Shown here: positions 1 to 26,700 of the stretch, one piece after another
Numbering within the stretch: position 1 is the stretch's first letter
Layout: the number at the start of each line of letters is the position of its first letter
DNA from: Nereocystis luetkeana
Taxonomy: Eukaryota; Sar; Phaeophyceae; Laminariales; Laminariaceae
DNA length: 64,000 bases
Assembly (NCBI GenBank): GCA_031213475.1
Contig: JARUPZ010000035.1
Location: forward strand, 864,336-928,335
Reading direction: 5' to 3'
Translations under genes and position numbers: made by a program
Notes under the pieces: generated by a model
What the model saw: only the letters and a program-made list of their open reading frames with translations
Database searches by the model: none
What the model was told of the DNA's origin: nothing

Positions 1-110
1 AGTATACCCAATAAGGCACGCCTTATACCCGATCAGGCATGCCTTATAAGGTCAGGGTAACCCAATAAGGCATGCCTTACAAGGTCAGGGTAAGGCATGC
101 CTTATCGTTG
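1..110. repeat. Short tandem repeat built on a 16-bp palindrome
   Basis: About three imperfect units of roughly 40 bp each carry the perfect palindrome ATAAGGCATGCCTTAT or a shortened form, joined by 'aggtcagggtaacc'. The array starts at or before the left edge. It lies downstream of the last visible exon of the glycerol kinase gene, so it is probably intronic. Confidence 0.75.
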
Positions 111-646
111 GAATCCCATTTATTTTTTATTTCACAATACCCTTCAGAAACCTACGTATTGAGACGTATTAATAGTAGGCCATCGCATTGTTTTCATCGG
201 GTTATACATATATATATACGCCTACATTTTTTTAACAAAATCATTTTTTTTCTGGGTGAGAATAATTAACCCTTCAGGCGTTTCAGAGGGAGGGGGGAAA
301 CAAAATGACGACAAAAGAGGAGGATTCCAGCAACGGCCATTGCACGATTCGGGGATGATTGAAGTCGATGTCCGAGTTTTGCCATGCACGGCAAGGAGTC
401 GCACGGCACAGGCGCAGCATGCTCCTACCCGTATTTCGGTGCGCTCACGCTTAAATGGTTGATAGCACCCGAAGTTATCGGGTTTTTTAACGATATCTCA
501 GGGTCCGAAAAGGGTTAAGTTGGGAGCCTCCGAAAATACAGGCGCTTACCCCTCTCTACCCGTAGCAAGCTGTCTTATCACTCCTCTGTCGTCTACTCTG
601 CTCCCGCCGCTGCTCTTTCTACCCCTCCACCCTACGACTTCTTCTA

Positions 647-14496
<13,850 letters not shown>

Positions 14497-15775
14497 GTTG
14501 CTGGCGTTGCAAGTGCAATTGCCTCCTTCCTCCTTCCTTCCTCTCACGCCTGCCTGCTATTATTGTTGTCTCCGCTCCACCTCGCTCGACTGCACGGTAG
14601 TAACACCTGTGCTCTGTTGCCAGTCTCGATCAAAAGCCGGGATGTACTGCTGCAGTGCCTCGTACACAGTCGAGCAAGGAGTTGGGTACTTCGCCTCGTC
14701 GGTCCTGGAGTGCCAGGAGTCACAAGTACACAGCAGCCTTGGTTGTGGCACGAATGATACAGCTACGAGGAGTGAGTAGCAGCGTAGCAGCACGAGCAAG
14801 CAGTACCATCGGATTTTCGAAAACTAATGTTCGGAACTCGTTCCGAGGTGTGTACTAAAATTCTGTGGCGTTAAGGTTCTGTTGATGAAAAATGTTCTTG
14901 ATGGTATCTCGCTGGCTTGGTACAGCTCCTCCAAGCGCGGTCACTGCAACCCCTGAACACCGTACCTACCAGACATGACGTGAGTGGCGTCGATGAACAC
15001 ATACTCGGAGAGACCTTCGGCCAAAGTGATTCGGCGAAGGAATCTGGGTCAAATGTATGCTCTACTAAATAATGCGAAGCATATATGGTGAAATGTTATC
15101 GGAAGTTTTCGTTGGAATGGAGATGATTCATGCACGATCGATCGCGTGATCGCAGGGTTGCGCTTGATCGCTTGAGCTCGAAGGGTCACGGTCGTATTTC
15201 TGGTAACTCGTATTTCTAGGCTTTTGCTGATTTCGGTTCGTAGCAGTTGTTTAGTTGCACACTCAGCAACCACAAAGAAAAACGCTCGGGCAGCCATCGC
15301 CAGAGTTGCCTTGCTCCCACCTGTGGGCGCGTTCCGGCCACGGGTATGAGAGGCCCTAATTGCAACACCACCCTTGCGTAAAAGAAGAAGAGAAACTCGT
15401 GCAACACCTCTCTATCTGATTGGTCGAGAATGGCCTTTCGGTCGGCCGTGTATTTTAGAAAAACGCCACAGAGAGCCGCGCGACCGCCCCTATCGGCCTC
15501 GAGTCCCCTAGCGGACGGGTTGGGGTTATGGTCGGGGTTAGGGTCATAGGATAGGGACTACAGTAGGTTGGATCTGTACCGACGCAAAACATGTTGCAGG
15601 GGTTTATTTGCAAGGCAGTGTTGCATAGGGACGCACCCCACAAGCACGCACCAGGTATCTGGTATATATCCTGGTACAACTGGCAGCAGTACTACAGCAA
15701 TGGTATCGTGGTATTGCAGCGGTGGTGGCGTGGTATATATATGGCGCCGCACGTCCCACTACGCACCTACGTACG

Positions 15776-16345
15776 TACAAGGCGCTTCGCTCCGCGGGCG
15801 GCCTACGCCGCCCGCTACGCTCGCTCAGGAAGGAAAAGTGCATCCATGATTGAATATAGTTTTGTTTAATGATAATGATTGTAGTTGCAAACTGGCGATG
15901 ATAATGCCAAGAGTCCCGCCGCCATTCAGGAGAAAACAGCTCGGACGCCACATACGCTTCGCATCGGGGGCGATTCCGCCCGCTACGCTCGCTCACATGC
16001 CGTACGTACGTACCCCATGGCAGGTAGGGTAAATCCTTTTCGTTTTTTTATATGGGTAAATCCTTTTCGTCTTTTTATATGCTTGCTGTACGTACGAAAG
16101 AGAAAGCAAAGCACAGCAGCACAGCAAAAACAATCAGATGAAACTGATTCTTTTGGAAAGAAAAAACAGAATCTCCGTCCCCTCATGTAATAATTTTCTG
16201 CCTCATTGGAACACCTTGCACCGGTCAAGAAAGAAGAAAATCGAACAGCAGAGCTTCTCTCTCAGCCTCGTACGCCGCCCGCCCCTCTCGTGACCACCTC
16301 GCCACCGATTCGGTCTGGATAAAGCTTTCCTCACTCTCTGCTACA
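15776..16345. repeat. Family B repeat, copy 3, left part
   Basis: Matches 3353-3920 and 21632-22205, starting with the same GC-rich hairpin. A second partial hairpin motif occurs at about 15975-15995. Homology stops at 'ctctgctacagt' and resumes at 17880. Confidence 0.75.
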
Positions 16346-17880
16346 GTTATTAATAGGCATGGGAATGGATTCGTTTTAGACGTAAAAACATGTCCAGTCT
16401 ATTCGAGAATCCTTTATAAAAAAATCGAAAGAACAATTTTTGAAAATAGTCTGCCACCGCCCTATATTGGGTTTTAGACTACATTCACGTGTAGCACCGA
16501 GCACCTGACTTCTCGACACGGGAAACGAATTAAATGATAAAGTTCGGCAGACATCTCCACTCAATGGAGAGTGATCGACTGACTGGTTGTGTTTTAATCT
16601 GCAGACTTTTTCCCGTTAATTTTTGTGGAAATACGCGGGAAAACTCGATTTTTCAGGTTGTATCCGTATCTTTCTGTCTAGGAAAGAACTATTTGACTTT
16701 ACTGGAAAGTCTAAACCTGTCAACCGATCGGGCAGGACTTTGCGCACACAGCAATTCAATCAGTGCCTAAATCCGACGAGTAGCCGACATGAAATCTGTT
16801 GCACGAGTTGACCCTCTGAGTTGACCCTCTTATGAAGAGTCACTTGTTGATGAAAAATTCGGCAATAAATATCCCGAGATAAAAACAAGGGGCGTCCAGT
16901 CTTCATTGCATCGGGCAAACGGTGCCAGACAAGAAGGCGGCCGCACGCCGAGCGATCGCCATCACACCCGGTGTCATCGCAGCAGCGGAGACCGTCTGTG
17001 ATCGGTCATTGATGCAGCAGGAAGCGAGTTACCCCTAGCGTTCAGATGCGAAGGCATCACTATTGTTGTCTCAAGTGAGAAAACGATCGAGTAACAATAG
17101 GCTATCGTATCACGCTGTCCGGAAATATAGGAATGGTTCATAAATATGAAAATAAGCGGTTCTTTACATTTCCGGACAGAGTTGTAGGTACGTACGAGTA
17201 CATACATCAGCACCATGCAGATTTCAGGCGCTTGGTGAATGCAGCCTTGGCCGCAATTGCTCAAGCCTAGCTGCACGCTCGGCTACAAATTACCCGCGTG
17301 AGCGAGAGGTGGGGCGCGCTGCCACGGAGGTACAGGCAGCGCCGTCGAAATCCCGGTCTCGGCGAAGTGCAGTATAGCTACACGCAGCCGATTGGCGATG
17401 CTGTGTGTAGGTATGTTCTTGTTTACACGTGCCCAACAGCAGCAAAACAGGCCACATACTGCGATTTTGATCTGTACAAGATGATTTTCACACGAGGGGA
17501 CAGTTTCCTCGTGCTGCCGGTCGCCAATCCCAAGGCCTCCCCAGGAACATGCTATCCGCTCGCGCTCGCGCGTCCGTGTCTACGCTGCTGTTCTACGCTC
17601 TGGGCTTGGTTGTGCGCTGTCCTGCAGCACGTGTCGTGCACAAAGCAAGGGTGACGTTTTTTCAGCTATATTAGCTCAACGCCAAAACATCGATGACGGC
17701 GCTGCTTTTTATTTCGTTTTTAAGAGGCAGCATCATAGAACGGATTTTCGGTGGCAAACGTTTTTTTTCTCAATCACGGATTGGTTAATTTCCATAATTG
17801 TTTTCCCCCAGATAACGACCATGCGACATCCTCGGGATTTTTTTACGTACTAAAACAAGTCCATTCCCACCCCTAACAGT
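16346..17880. mobile_element. 1.5-kb element with terminal inverted repeats, inserted in a family B repeat
   Basis: Absent from the two intact family B copies. Its left end (TAGGCATGGGAATGGATTCG, then 'ttttagacgtaaaaa') matches the complement of its right end (TAGGGGTGGGAATGGACTTG, then 'ttttagtacgtaaaaa') over ~37 bp with a few mismatches. 'ACAGT' is present on both sides, a candidate 5-bp target duplication. A 118-codon frame at 17298-17654 has no recognised domain. A non-autonomous DNA transposon is likely; the superfamily is not assignable by eye (the ends are weakly hAT-like, but no clean 8-bp duplication is seen). Confidence 0.65.
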
Positions 17881-18420
17881 GAGCCCCGTCGCCCGCCTCG
17901 CGTGAATCCCGGTGCTCACCGTTGCCGTCGTTCGCCAGCTCGACAATGTTGGTGCTCAGATTGCGTAGCACTCTCTTTGAACTTCAGCCCGGTCGCAAAA
18001 ATAAGCACCGCTTGAACCTTACCTTGCAATCCCGAGCGACCCTTATTGCTCGTACGTACTCTATCCAAAATCACAAATGGAGCCCAGACAGAACGCATTC
18101 ATGCTTCCCGCGTGTCTTGAGGCACACGCAACGCCCAGCCACGAAAACGGCGACCGCGCTCCTTGCAACTCCCCCTCCACCCGTCAGCACCCGCTGACAC
18201 CCGCGACGGCGCCGCCCGCGGTGCCGTGCTCCGAGTACACGTAGCACACAAAACGAAAGAAGAAAAAAGGAAAAGAAGACTGAAAGTGCCAAGAGAAATG
18301 GAGAAAACAAAGAACCGCTGGAAAGGCCCGGCAAGTATTGAAAAGAGGCGATTCCCAAGTGGGAGCTTTGAGAGGCCAGGGATGTACCGTCCGAGCACGC
18401 TCAGAGAGTGAGATATCTGG
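17880..18420. repeat. Family B repeat, copy 3, right part
   Basis: Resumes the alignment to 3925-4480 and 22212-22745 after the inserted element. More diverged than the other two copies. Confidence 0.75.
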
Positions 18421-18454
18421 AAGTAATTCTATGTATGTACGTACGTACTTCTAC

Positions 18455-18507
18455 TATAAATGCTACTACCACTACTACTACTACCACTACTACTACTACT
18501 ACTACTG

Positions 18508-18545
<38 letters not shown>
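18455..18545. repeat. (CTA)n microsatellite
   Basis: About 30 ACT/CTA triplets with a few interruptions, about 260 bp before the HMG-CoA synthase start codon. Confidence 0.9.
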
Positions 18546-18546
<1 letters not shown>

Positions 18547-18806
18547 GGTAAGTCATACCTGGTATGTAAACTGCTGCCATACAGGCCCGCCGCACGCGTA
18601 TTGCGTGTATGCAGAAAGAGCTCAACGACGAGTGCTCCAAGCTTCGAGTCACACCAACGGTCAGCGGTCAGCGGTGGTGTAATATATACTCGTAGCCCTA
18701 TATATACTCTATTAAGAAGCACAACTCTACGGAAATCACCAGGAAAAAACGAACTTGGTAGCTCATTAAGCCATTATTCCTCAATGCCCCTTGCTCCCCC
18801 ACCCCC

Positions 18807-20648
18807 ATGCACAGGGAGTTTCACGCGGCAACGGCGTCCCGGCCCGAAAATGTGGGCATCCTGGCAATGGACATGTACTTCCCGAGGACCTATGTGGAAC
18901 AGGTACTACTGCTGCTGTGTCTACTGGCAGTGTACACTGCTGCGTCTACTACTTTGCCTACTGTTGTATGAACTACTGTGTCTACTGCTGTGTCTCGTAC
19001 TATTAAGGATATACTTTTGGCCTCCTGCATACCAGGTATAGACTTTACTCACTTTGTGGATATATGGTAGTCAGAACGAACTTGGCAGGATTCGATCGTT
19101 CATTGGTTATCGCAATAGACCTCACCAGGATTAGTGCAGGTTGCCCTTGGGACTGCTGTTCTGCTGTTGGGTTTCTTGTCAAGACTAACTGCGCAAAGTG
19201 CGCCGCTCTATGAGCAATGAGGACAGCTGGAACTTACAGCTTTGATCGATAGTACCGCTCCGCTGGGGCGATGCGCGCTCAAGATGGGCACGTCATGCTG
19301 CTATACGGTGGCCCTCGAAAAGCCCGCTTGTGCCCTCGCCCAGCAGCACGCGCCCAGTTTTTGGTTATCCCACGAGCAGCACGCTCTTTGTGAAACGGTG
19401 CGCGTGAGGGGAGGGGGGGGCAAGCGAAGGCTGAAAAAAAAAATGTCCACCATCTCGTCAATTCCTGCGCCAAAAGGCTCGACAGCAGTAATCTCGGGGC
19501 AGCTCAGCCAGTTTGGTTGAACCATGGCAGAGGACCCGAAGCTCTACGTTTGAGATTCAAAGTCTCCTTGAGGTGCCGTCCTGTGCTTCGACGTTTGAGG
19601 TTCGAGGTCCCCTTGAGGTGTCGTCCTGTGCAGGTTCCCTTCTCGTTACGTGTAGTCCTGCTGTAGTTGAGTTCGTTTCTGCTGATGGAAGCAGTACTGT
19701 GCTATTGATAGTGCGTGTTTTTCAGGTTGTGGACCCCCTGCAGCTAGCGCACGAATAATTCGCACGACCTAAGCGTAACCCCACTGTAGAACCTGCGCCA
19801 ATGGTACGCCTTCATATCGGAATAACCACCACACTCTACTTCGACCAAGTGCCGAGGCCTGCATCACTGCGGCATCGAGAAATGCAACGCCTCGTCGCCA
19901 CTGCTTCCTTCTACGCTTTATATGCCCACACGGTATGTGCCCATCCACCAACCCACCCGAGGCAGTCATCTACAGTAGTAGAAGACAAGCTGTTGAGTGT
20001 TGACGTTGACGTGCTCCTTGGCTCTGTCCGTCGGTTTGCGTGTCTGTCTGTCTGTCCGTCTGCCTGTCTCTTTCTCGCTCTACCCCCCCCCCCCCCGACT
20101 CCCACCTTGCCTATCTCTATGTGTATTTATCTCTCCTTCTCCCCTCCACCTCTTGCTCAACTCATCTCTACCCCCCTCTGTATGTCTCTCGATCACTCTC
20201 CATGACCACAACAGTCCGACCTGGAGAAGTTCGACGGCTGCGAGGGCAAATACACGATCGGCCTCGGACAGAACCGCCTAGCGTTTGTCGATGACAGGTA
20301 GGCGTGTCCGGAATTGATGTGGGGAGGGGAAGGGGGCAAATGGCGTGCGAGCACTGCGGTAGGCAATGGATTGGGTCTAATAGATGACGTCCATGGCATA
20401 TAGATGTTTCATGTTTTTTAGATTCGGGGGGCTATATTCATCGTACGATGGTACTGGTGAATTGTCTCAAAACTTGCGTTATCGACTCTTGCCCTGCAGA
20501 GCAGACGGACAATAAGGTACATGGAAGAACACGGAGTGGCCTAGCGTTTTTGTTCTCTACAGCAGCTGCTGTAGGTGGCGCAACAATGGTAGTAATGACA
20601 ACAATGCCATTCACCCAACGGTCAGCCTACAAACAGTCGTCGCAGCGC

Positions 20649-20704
<56 letters not shown>

Positions 20705-23700
20705 CCGATCGGCCGCAATACTTTCCTCAAAAACAGGCCTGTCCCGTTGCTCCGCCCTCGAATCAACCGACCAACCGACCAACCAGTCCATCAACTTATG
20801 CAATAGATGAATCTATAGATCCACCACTCAACTAATCAATCCATCCATCCATCCATCCATCCGTCAATCGATCAGTCAACCCTTCTTCCCTAACTCACCC
20901 TTCCCCCTCCCACCCCGCTCCGCGACGCTCTTTTCTGATGTGCGTAAATCGCGCGCGATGGGTGTTGGGTTCAGGGAGGACATCAACTCCGTGCTCATGA
21001 CCGCCATGCAAGGCCTGCTGGACAAGTACAACATCGACCCCGCCAAGATAGGAAGGCTCGAGGTACAAACTTTCGCAAGGGTGTGTTCAGTAGAGTATAC
21101 ACTCTGTATGTACCCGGGTATGTACCCAGGTATGACCAACATAACCAGATTCTGGTACCCGGGTACCCCAGAGTACCTACTCTACTAAACACACATTTTG
21201 AACATTCTGTTGGGGTTAGCGGCGAAATACCGCATCGGGTAGGCGTTAATGTTGCTTCGGAAGTGGAAGGAGGATGGATCGACCATGAGTTCCGAGGTCG
21301 AAAGGGTGGAGCATTTGGGGGGAGGAAAGGGAAGAAGAGGGGGGGCGCGGGCGGGGGGGCGGGGGGGGGGCGTACTCATTTGTTGCTTGCCTCAGCCATT
21401 TGACCATTGACCACGCATCCCTTTCGAGACGGAGCACCGTTCCTACTCCTAATAGAGACACCTCCAAGCGCGGGCGGGAGGGGGGGGGGGGGGAAGGGGG
21501 GGCGCAGGAGTGCTTTCGGAACGCGTGTATGGTTTTGCCTCGAGGCTATATAGCTGTTTGACCGGTTTGGTGCGACCACCACCACTCGAGAGCGGAACGA
21601 GGCGCCTCGCTTCAGTATCTCTCTCTATATATACAGGGCGCTTCGCTCCGCGGGCGGCCTACGCCGCCCGCTACGCTCGCTCAGGAAGGAAAAAAGTACA
21701 TCAAATTATGCGAAGCGAACAGAGGTCCACGATTGAGTTTAGTGTTTTCAAGGATCGTAATTGCAAACCGGCGACTTGATATTGCCAAGAGTCCCGCCGC
21801 CATGCTTCAGGAAAAAACAGCTCCGACGTCAGCTTGGATGCCACATATACGCTTCGCGTCGCGGATGTCGTACGTACGTACATACACCCCAGGTAGGGTA
21901 CTACTGTCTGTACTTATTTTCTTCTTCCGATATGCTCTATGTCTGTACTGTATGTACGAAGAAGGCGAAAGCACAGCACGGCAAAGCAGCAAAAACAATG
22001 AAAATGAAACCGAAAACTTGGAAAGGAAAAAAAATCCCCGTCCCCTCTCGTGTAATATTTTTCTGCCTGATTGGAACACCTTACACCCGGTCGAAAAGAA
22101 GAAAAGAAAAAATCGCACAGAAGAGCTTCTCTCTCAGCCTCGTACGCCGCCCGCCCCTCTCGCGACCACCTCGCTACCGATTCGGTCCGGGTAAAGCTTT
22201 TATCACTCTCTGCCACAATCAGCCCTGTCGCCCGCCCCGCGTGAAGCCCGGGGCTCACCGTGGCCGTCGTTCGCCAGCTCGATAACGTTGGTGTTCAAAC
22301 TGCACATCTCCCTCTTTCAACTTCAGCGTGGTCGCAAAAATAAGCACCGCTTGAATATTATCTTGCCCTCCCGAACGACCTGTATAAACTCGTACATACT
22401 CTATCAACAATCTTAAATCGAAGCCAGACAAAGCCCGTTCATGCATCCCTCGTGTCTCGAGGCACACGCGACGCCTAGGCACGAAAGCGGCGACCGCGCT
22501 CCTTGCAACCCCCCCTCTACCCGCCAGCACCCGCTGGCACCCGCGACGGTGCCGGGTCCTCCCGCGATGCCGTGCTCGGAGAACACGCACGCACACGAAA
22601 CGAAAGAAGAAAAAAGGAAGAAATGACCGAGAAAACAAAGAACTGCTGGAAAGGTCCGGCAAGTAATGAAAGGAGGCGGTTTGGAAGTGGGAGCTCTGAG
22701 AGGCCAGGGATGTACCAATCGAGCACGCTCAGGGGTTGTGATCTAAGTATGTAGTTCTATATTATCTGTGGGATTATCGCACTTCTGCCGTTAGAATTCG
22801 GTATTACTACTCTTAATATGCTGCTACAGCTACTGCTACTACTGCTGCTACTATTCCTGTGGCTGCTCTTACTTGTTCTCCTACCGACACTAATACCACT
22901 CCTACTACGATACCAAATCTACAATCTAAAAGGTTGGGCGAGATGACGGCGCGTTTAACTCGTCCCTCTCACAGATCGGTGTATTTTGCCTTGGGGGGCG
23001 TTATCCCACCGTCTCGGAATCCGGCAGTGGTGCTCGTGCTATGCGCAGCCCGGCATCGAAAAGAGGGCCACAAAATGCGATACGTGAGAAAAGTGCAATC
23101 TCCATTGTTTTACCTAAAGTACTGTTGAACCCTTCTGCTGCATACAGTACAGCAATGTTTTCCCTACCCTATTTCCAAGTATTTTTTTACTAAAAATTTT
23201 GGGAGCAGCTCTGAAAATCTAAAAACAAACAGGTTAATTTAACCTAGTTCCCCCGATCCCCTCACCCCCTCCGAGATGAAACACGCCTGATTCCCTCCCT
23301 CCTACCGGGATTTTCGCCCCCTCCAGGTCGGGACGGAGACGTTGGTCGACAAGTCCAAGTCGGCCAAGACATGGCTCATGCCGTTGCTGGGGGAGGGCAA
23401 CACGGACGTGGAAGGCGTTACGTCCTACAACGCCTGCTACGGTGGGACCGCGGCCCTCTTTAACTCGGTGTCGTGGGTCGAGAGCAGGTGTGGAACGGTA
23501 TAGGATGGGATGGGATGGGCTGGGGTGGGCTGGGGTGGGATGTGAAGTGGGGCGGGATGGGGTGGTGGGATGGGGTGGGATGGAATGGGACCGGATGGGA
23601 TAGGATGGGGTGGGAGGGGAGAAGACGGGAGGGGAGGGGATGGGATGGGAAGGGATAGGATGGTACAAAGTATGATATTGTGTGGTTATGGTAAAATTAT

Positions 23701-26700
23701 TGCGGGCGCACGAGGCCTCCCTCACCCGGCACTACAACGTCACATCGTTGGGTTCAACTGTATTGTGCAAGCGAACCACAGTAACTCAACAAAATGAGCT
23801 ATTTCATAGCAGCGTTGGAAACACGACCCCCCCCCCCCCCCCCCCAAAAACGCTCCTTCCGTCGCAACATGGCAACACCCAAGCGAACTACAGTAACTCA
23901 ACAAAACGAGCTATTTCATAGCAGCGTTGGCAACACCCCCCCCCCCCCCCCCCCCCCCTCCGCCCCTCCCTTTTTGCTCTTGTTTCTTCCCCGCGCGTCC
24001 GTGTTGCCTTTTGTGTGGGTTATGTTGTCTCCGTGTATATGTTGGTGGTGGTTGTTGGGGGCGCGGTCCGGCGTTTACAGTGAGTGGGATGGCCGGTACG
24101 CCCTGGTGGTGTGCGGGGACATTGCGGTCTACGAGGCGGGCCCTGCACGTCCCACCGGCGGCTGTGGAGCGGTGGCTATGCTCATCGGCCCCGACGCCCC
24201 CCTCGTCCTTGAACCTGGCCTCCGGTGCGTTGGGCGCCGCGACTATACACGAAATTATGATTCCTCCCCATGGAGTTGCCATGGTATTGGTAGCCCTGTC
24301 GGTGGCCATAGGCTTGCCTGATCGCTTGTGTTGTGGTGGTCGCTGTGTCAGTCCTCGGTCGCTTGTGTGGGTCGTGATGGTCGTATTGAGCGTGCTGATC
24401 GTGTTGATGAACGTATTGATTAAACTGAACGTGTTGCTTGTATTAATCCTCTTGATCGTTTCGATACTTTCCATGGTGTTTCTCTCGTGTTGACCGTAGG
24501 GATAGTCTTGAGCGTGTTGATGTATCGGGCGCGTTGATTTGCATTGAGCGTGTCGATCGTGTTGGTAACGTTGACTGTGTTGGCCGTATTGATCGCACCG
24601 ATCGTCCGTTGGTCGTGTTGATCGTGTTGATAGGTTGATTGTACTGATCGTGTTGCTTGCATTTAGCGTGTTGCTCATAATGATCATACTGACCGATGTT
24701 ACCCTGTTGCTTGTGTCGATCGCTTTTTCCGTGTTGACCGTGCTGATCATGTTCATCGTGTTTATCTCCTGGATTGGACCTGCAGCTCTTCCCACTCAAG
24801 GGACGTGTACGATTTCTACAAGCCTAAGCATTCCGAGTATGCGGAGGTCGACGGAAAACTGTCTCAGGTCTGGACACAACAAGCGATTGCTTATGGCGAC
24901 CCCTTTTTTCTGTTTTGATGCCTGCCTCGCATGCTGTCACCGTGATTTTGTCTTTTTTTGTTACGTTATGAAGCTGCACAACTGTCCCCATTGCCACTGT
25001 TTTTCTTGGTAATGCCGCTATTATTGTTTGTTGCTGTTGTTGCTGCTGCCGTTGCTGTTGCTATGGTCGTCGTTAATATTTCTCGTTTTTTGCATTGCTA
25101 CCGATGTCTCGCTCCTCGCGACCCGTTCATGCACCAACAGGAGTGTAAGTAAGCGGTATACCTCGTACATCACACTGCACAGCTCCTCGTACACATACCT
25201 ACACCTGTCGTTTCAGGCAAATACATACTTGTACATACTTGTACGATAATTCAGGGTTTTTATGTCCTGTCTTGGGGCTCACATCGCGCGCATGTCTGTC
25301 TGCGGTACGTAGGGCCGGGCCAGACACGCGATGCGGCAGGGGTATACATACTGAATCGACCCCGAGACTCAAATTCATTCTTCAAGTCATAACTATGCAA
25401 TGCCGAGGAGTCGGGAGAAAAACGGCATATTGGTGTAATCAGCCAATCACAGCGCGTTCGCACGTGCTCTCGGACGTCGCCTTTGACAGTCTTTTCGAAA
25501 CAACTGAATCTGCCGCGTTTCGTATAGGCTTTAGACTCTGTAAGAAAAGTTGGAACCGTTTTTTTTTCGCGGCGGAATCACAGATTATTTTTTTGGAAAA
25601 CACAGCAGCATAGCGCAGACACACGGAGACACACACGCGATCCCATCTCGCACACATGAGAGGGACAGCATGGCTGCCAGCCACCCTCTCACAGCCACGC
25701 ACCAGTGGCAGAAAACGTCACTCCCGGCCTGCTATATGGAGAGGCCCAGTGGCAAATGGCGGCTGTTTCTCAACTTCTCACTACGCCCGAGAACAACAAG
25801 CGATTCAAAATCCAGGGCCGCGGTTTGACTCAAAGGAGGAAGCGATGGCGGCCATGATGTCCTTCAGGATCAGCTGGGAGTACAGTGTTCGCGGCAGGCG
25901 ACTCAAACCTACCGAGACAAACCCATTACCAAGGTCAATATCTGCAGCCAAGGAGACTACGCTTCCAGAAGGCAAGTTGCGTAGACCACACTGATGTAAA
26001 CACGTTTTTATTTTTTTATTTTTTCCAAACGGCGGGTTTGGCACCAGGCACACACAACGTCTGCTGCTGCTGCACAGTACTCATGCGTACCACAAATTAT
26101 TGTGCTATTGCTGTTGTATTCACAAGTACTGCAGGTGTTGTGTGCCCAAACCACTGCTGTTTTGTGTATTTACATGTACTGCTGCGCTGATGTGCTGCTT
26201 CTATACAACAAGCGGTATAAAAAACACCTCACCCACAATCGTGTTCAGCCGATATAATATCCTCATGCATACTCGCTGCTGCCATCATGACTGGATTCTA
26301 TAAACATGTACTTTTTTGTAGGTAGGGCTGCCGTCTGTACGCTCTGCGCGTACTTAAGTTATACTGCTGTACCGATGTACTGCTTCTATACTGAAAACGA
26401 TATGAATAATACCTCCGTTGGAGTACGCACCCACAATCGTGTTCAGCCGTGTAATATCCTCATGCTCGCGCGCCGCTGCTATCACTACTGGATTATATAA
26501 GCATGTACAGCAGTGTCTACCGCGCTGGTTGCTGCTGTCTGTACGTTCTGCACATACTGCGTAATTGATGTACCTTTTCGCGTATAAAAACACCCCCCTG
26601 TACTGCTGCACTGTGCCGTAACTCGAAATGACATGTCATCACCACCGGATGCCAACATGTACTGCAGTACATACCGCGTTTGATCTTGGGATGCTGTCTA

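Larger units (their letters stand above)
14497..18806. other. Intergenic region between divergent genes
   Basis: The 4.3 kb between the start codons of glycerol kinase (minus) and HMG-CoA synthase (plus) must hold both promoters and 5' UTRs. I see no convincing exon. About 2.65 kb is the split family B repeat with its inserted element, leaving 14.5-15.77 kb and 18.42-18.8 kb as the likely proximal regulatory DNA. No clear TATA box or initiator could be assigned. Confidence 0.6.

Noticed and set aside
17298..17654. A host gene in the intergenic region
   Set aside because: The 118-codon frame lies entirely inside the 1.5-kb inserted element that is missing from the other family B copies, so it is not a conserved host gene.
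23911..24795. A 294-codon minus-strand open frame rich in Asn, Thr and His
   Set aside because: It is the reverse strand of exon 5 plus the TTGATCGTG minisatellite; its composition is repeat-driven and it overlaps certain exons on the other strand.
25740..25800. HMG-CoA synthase exon candidate ([11 protein letters not shown])
   Set aside because: It fits neither the phase nor the expected residues; the correct exon is the 59-nt one at 32783-32841.
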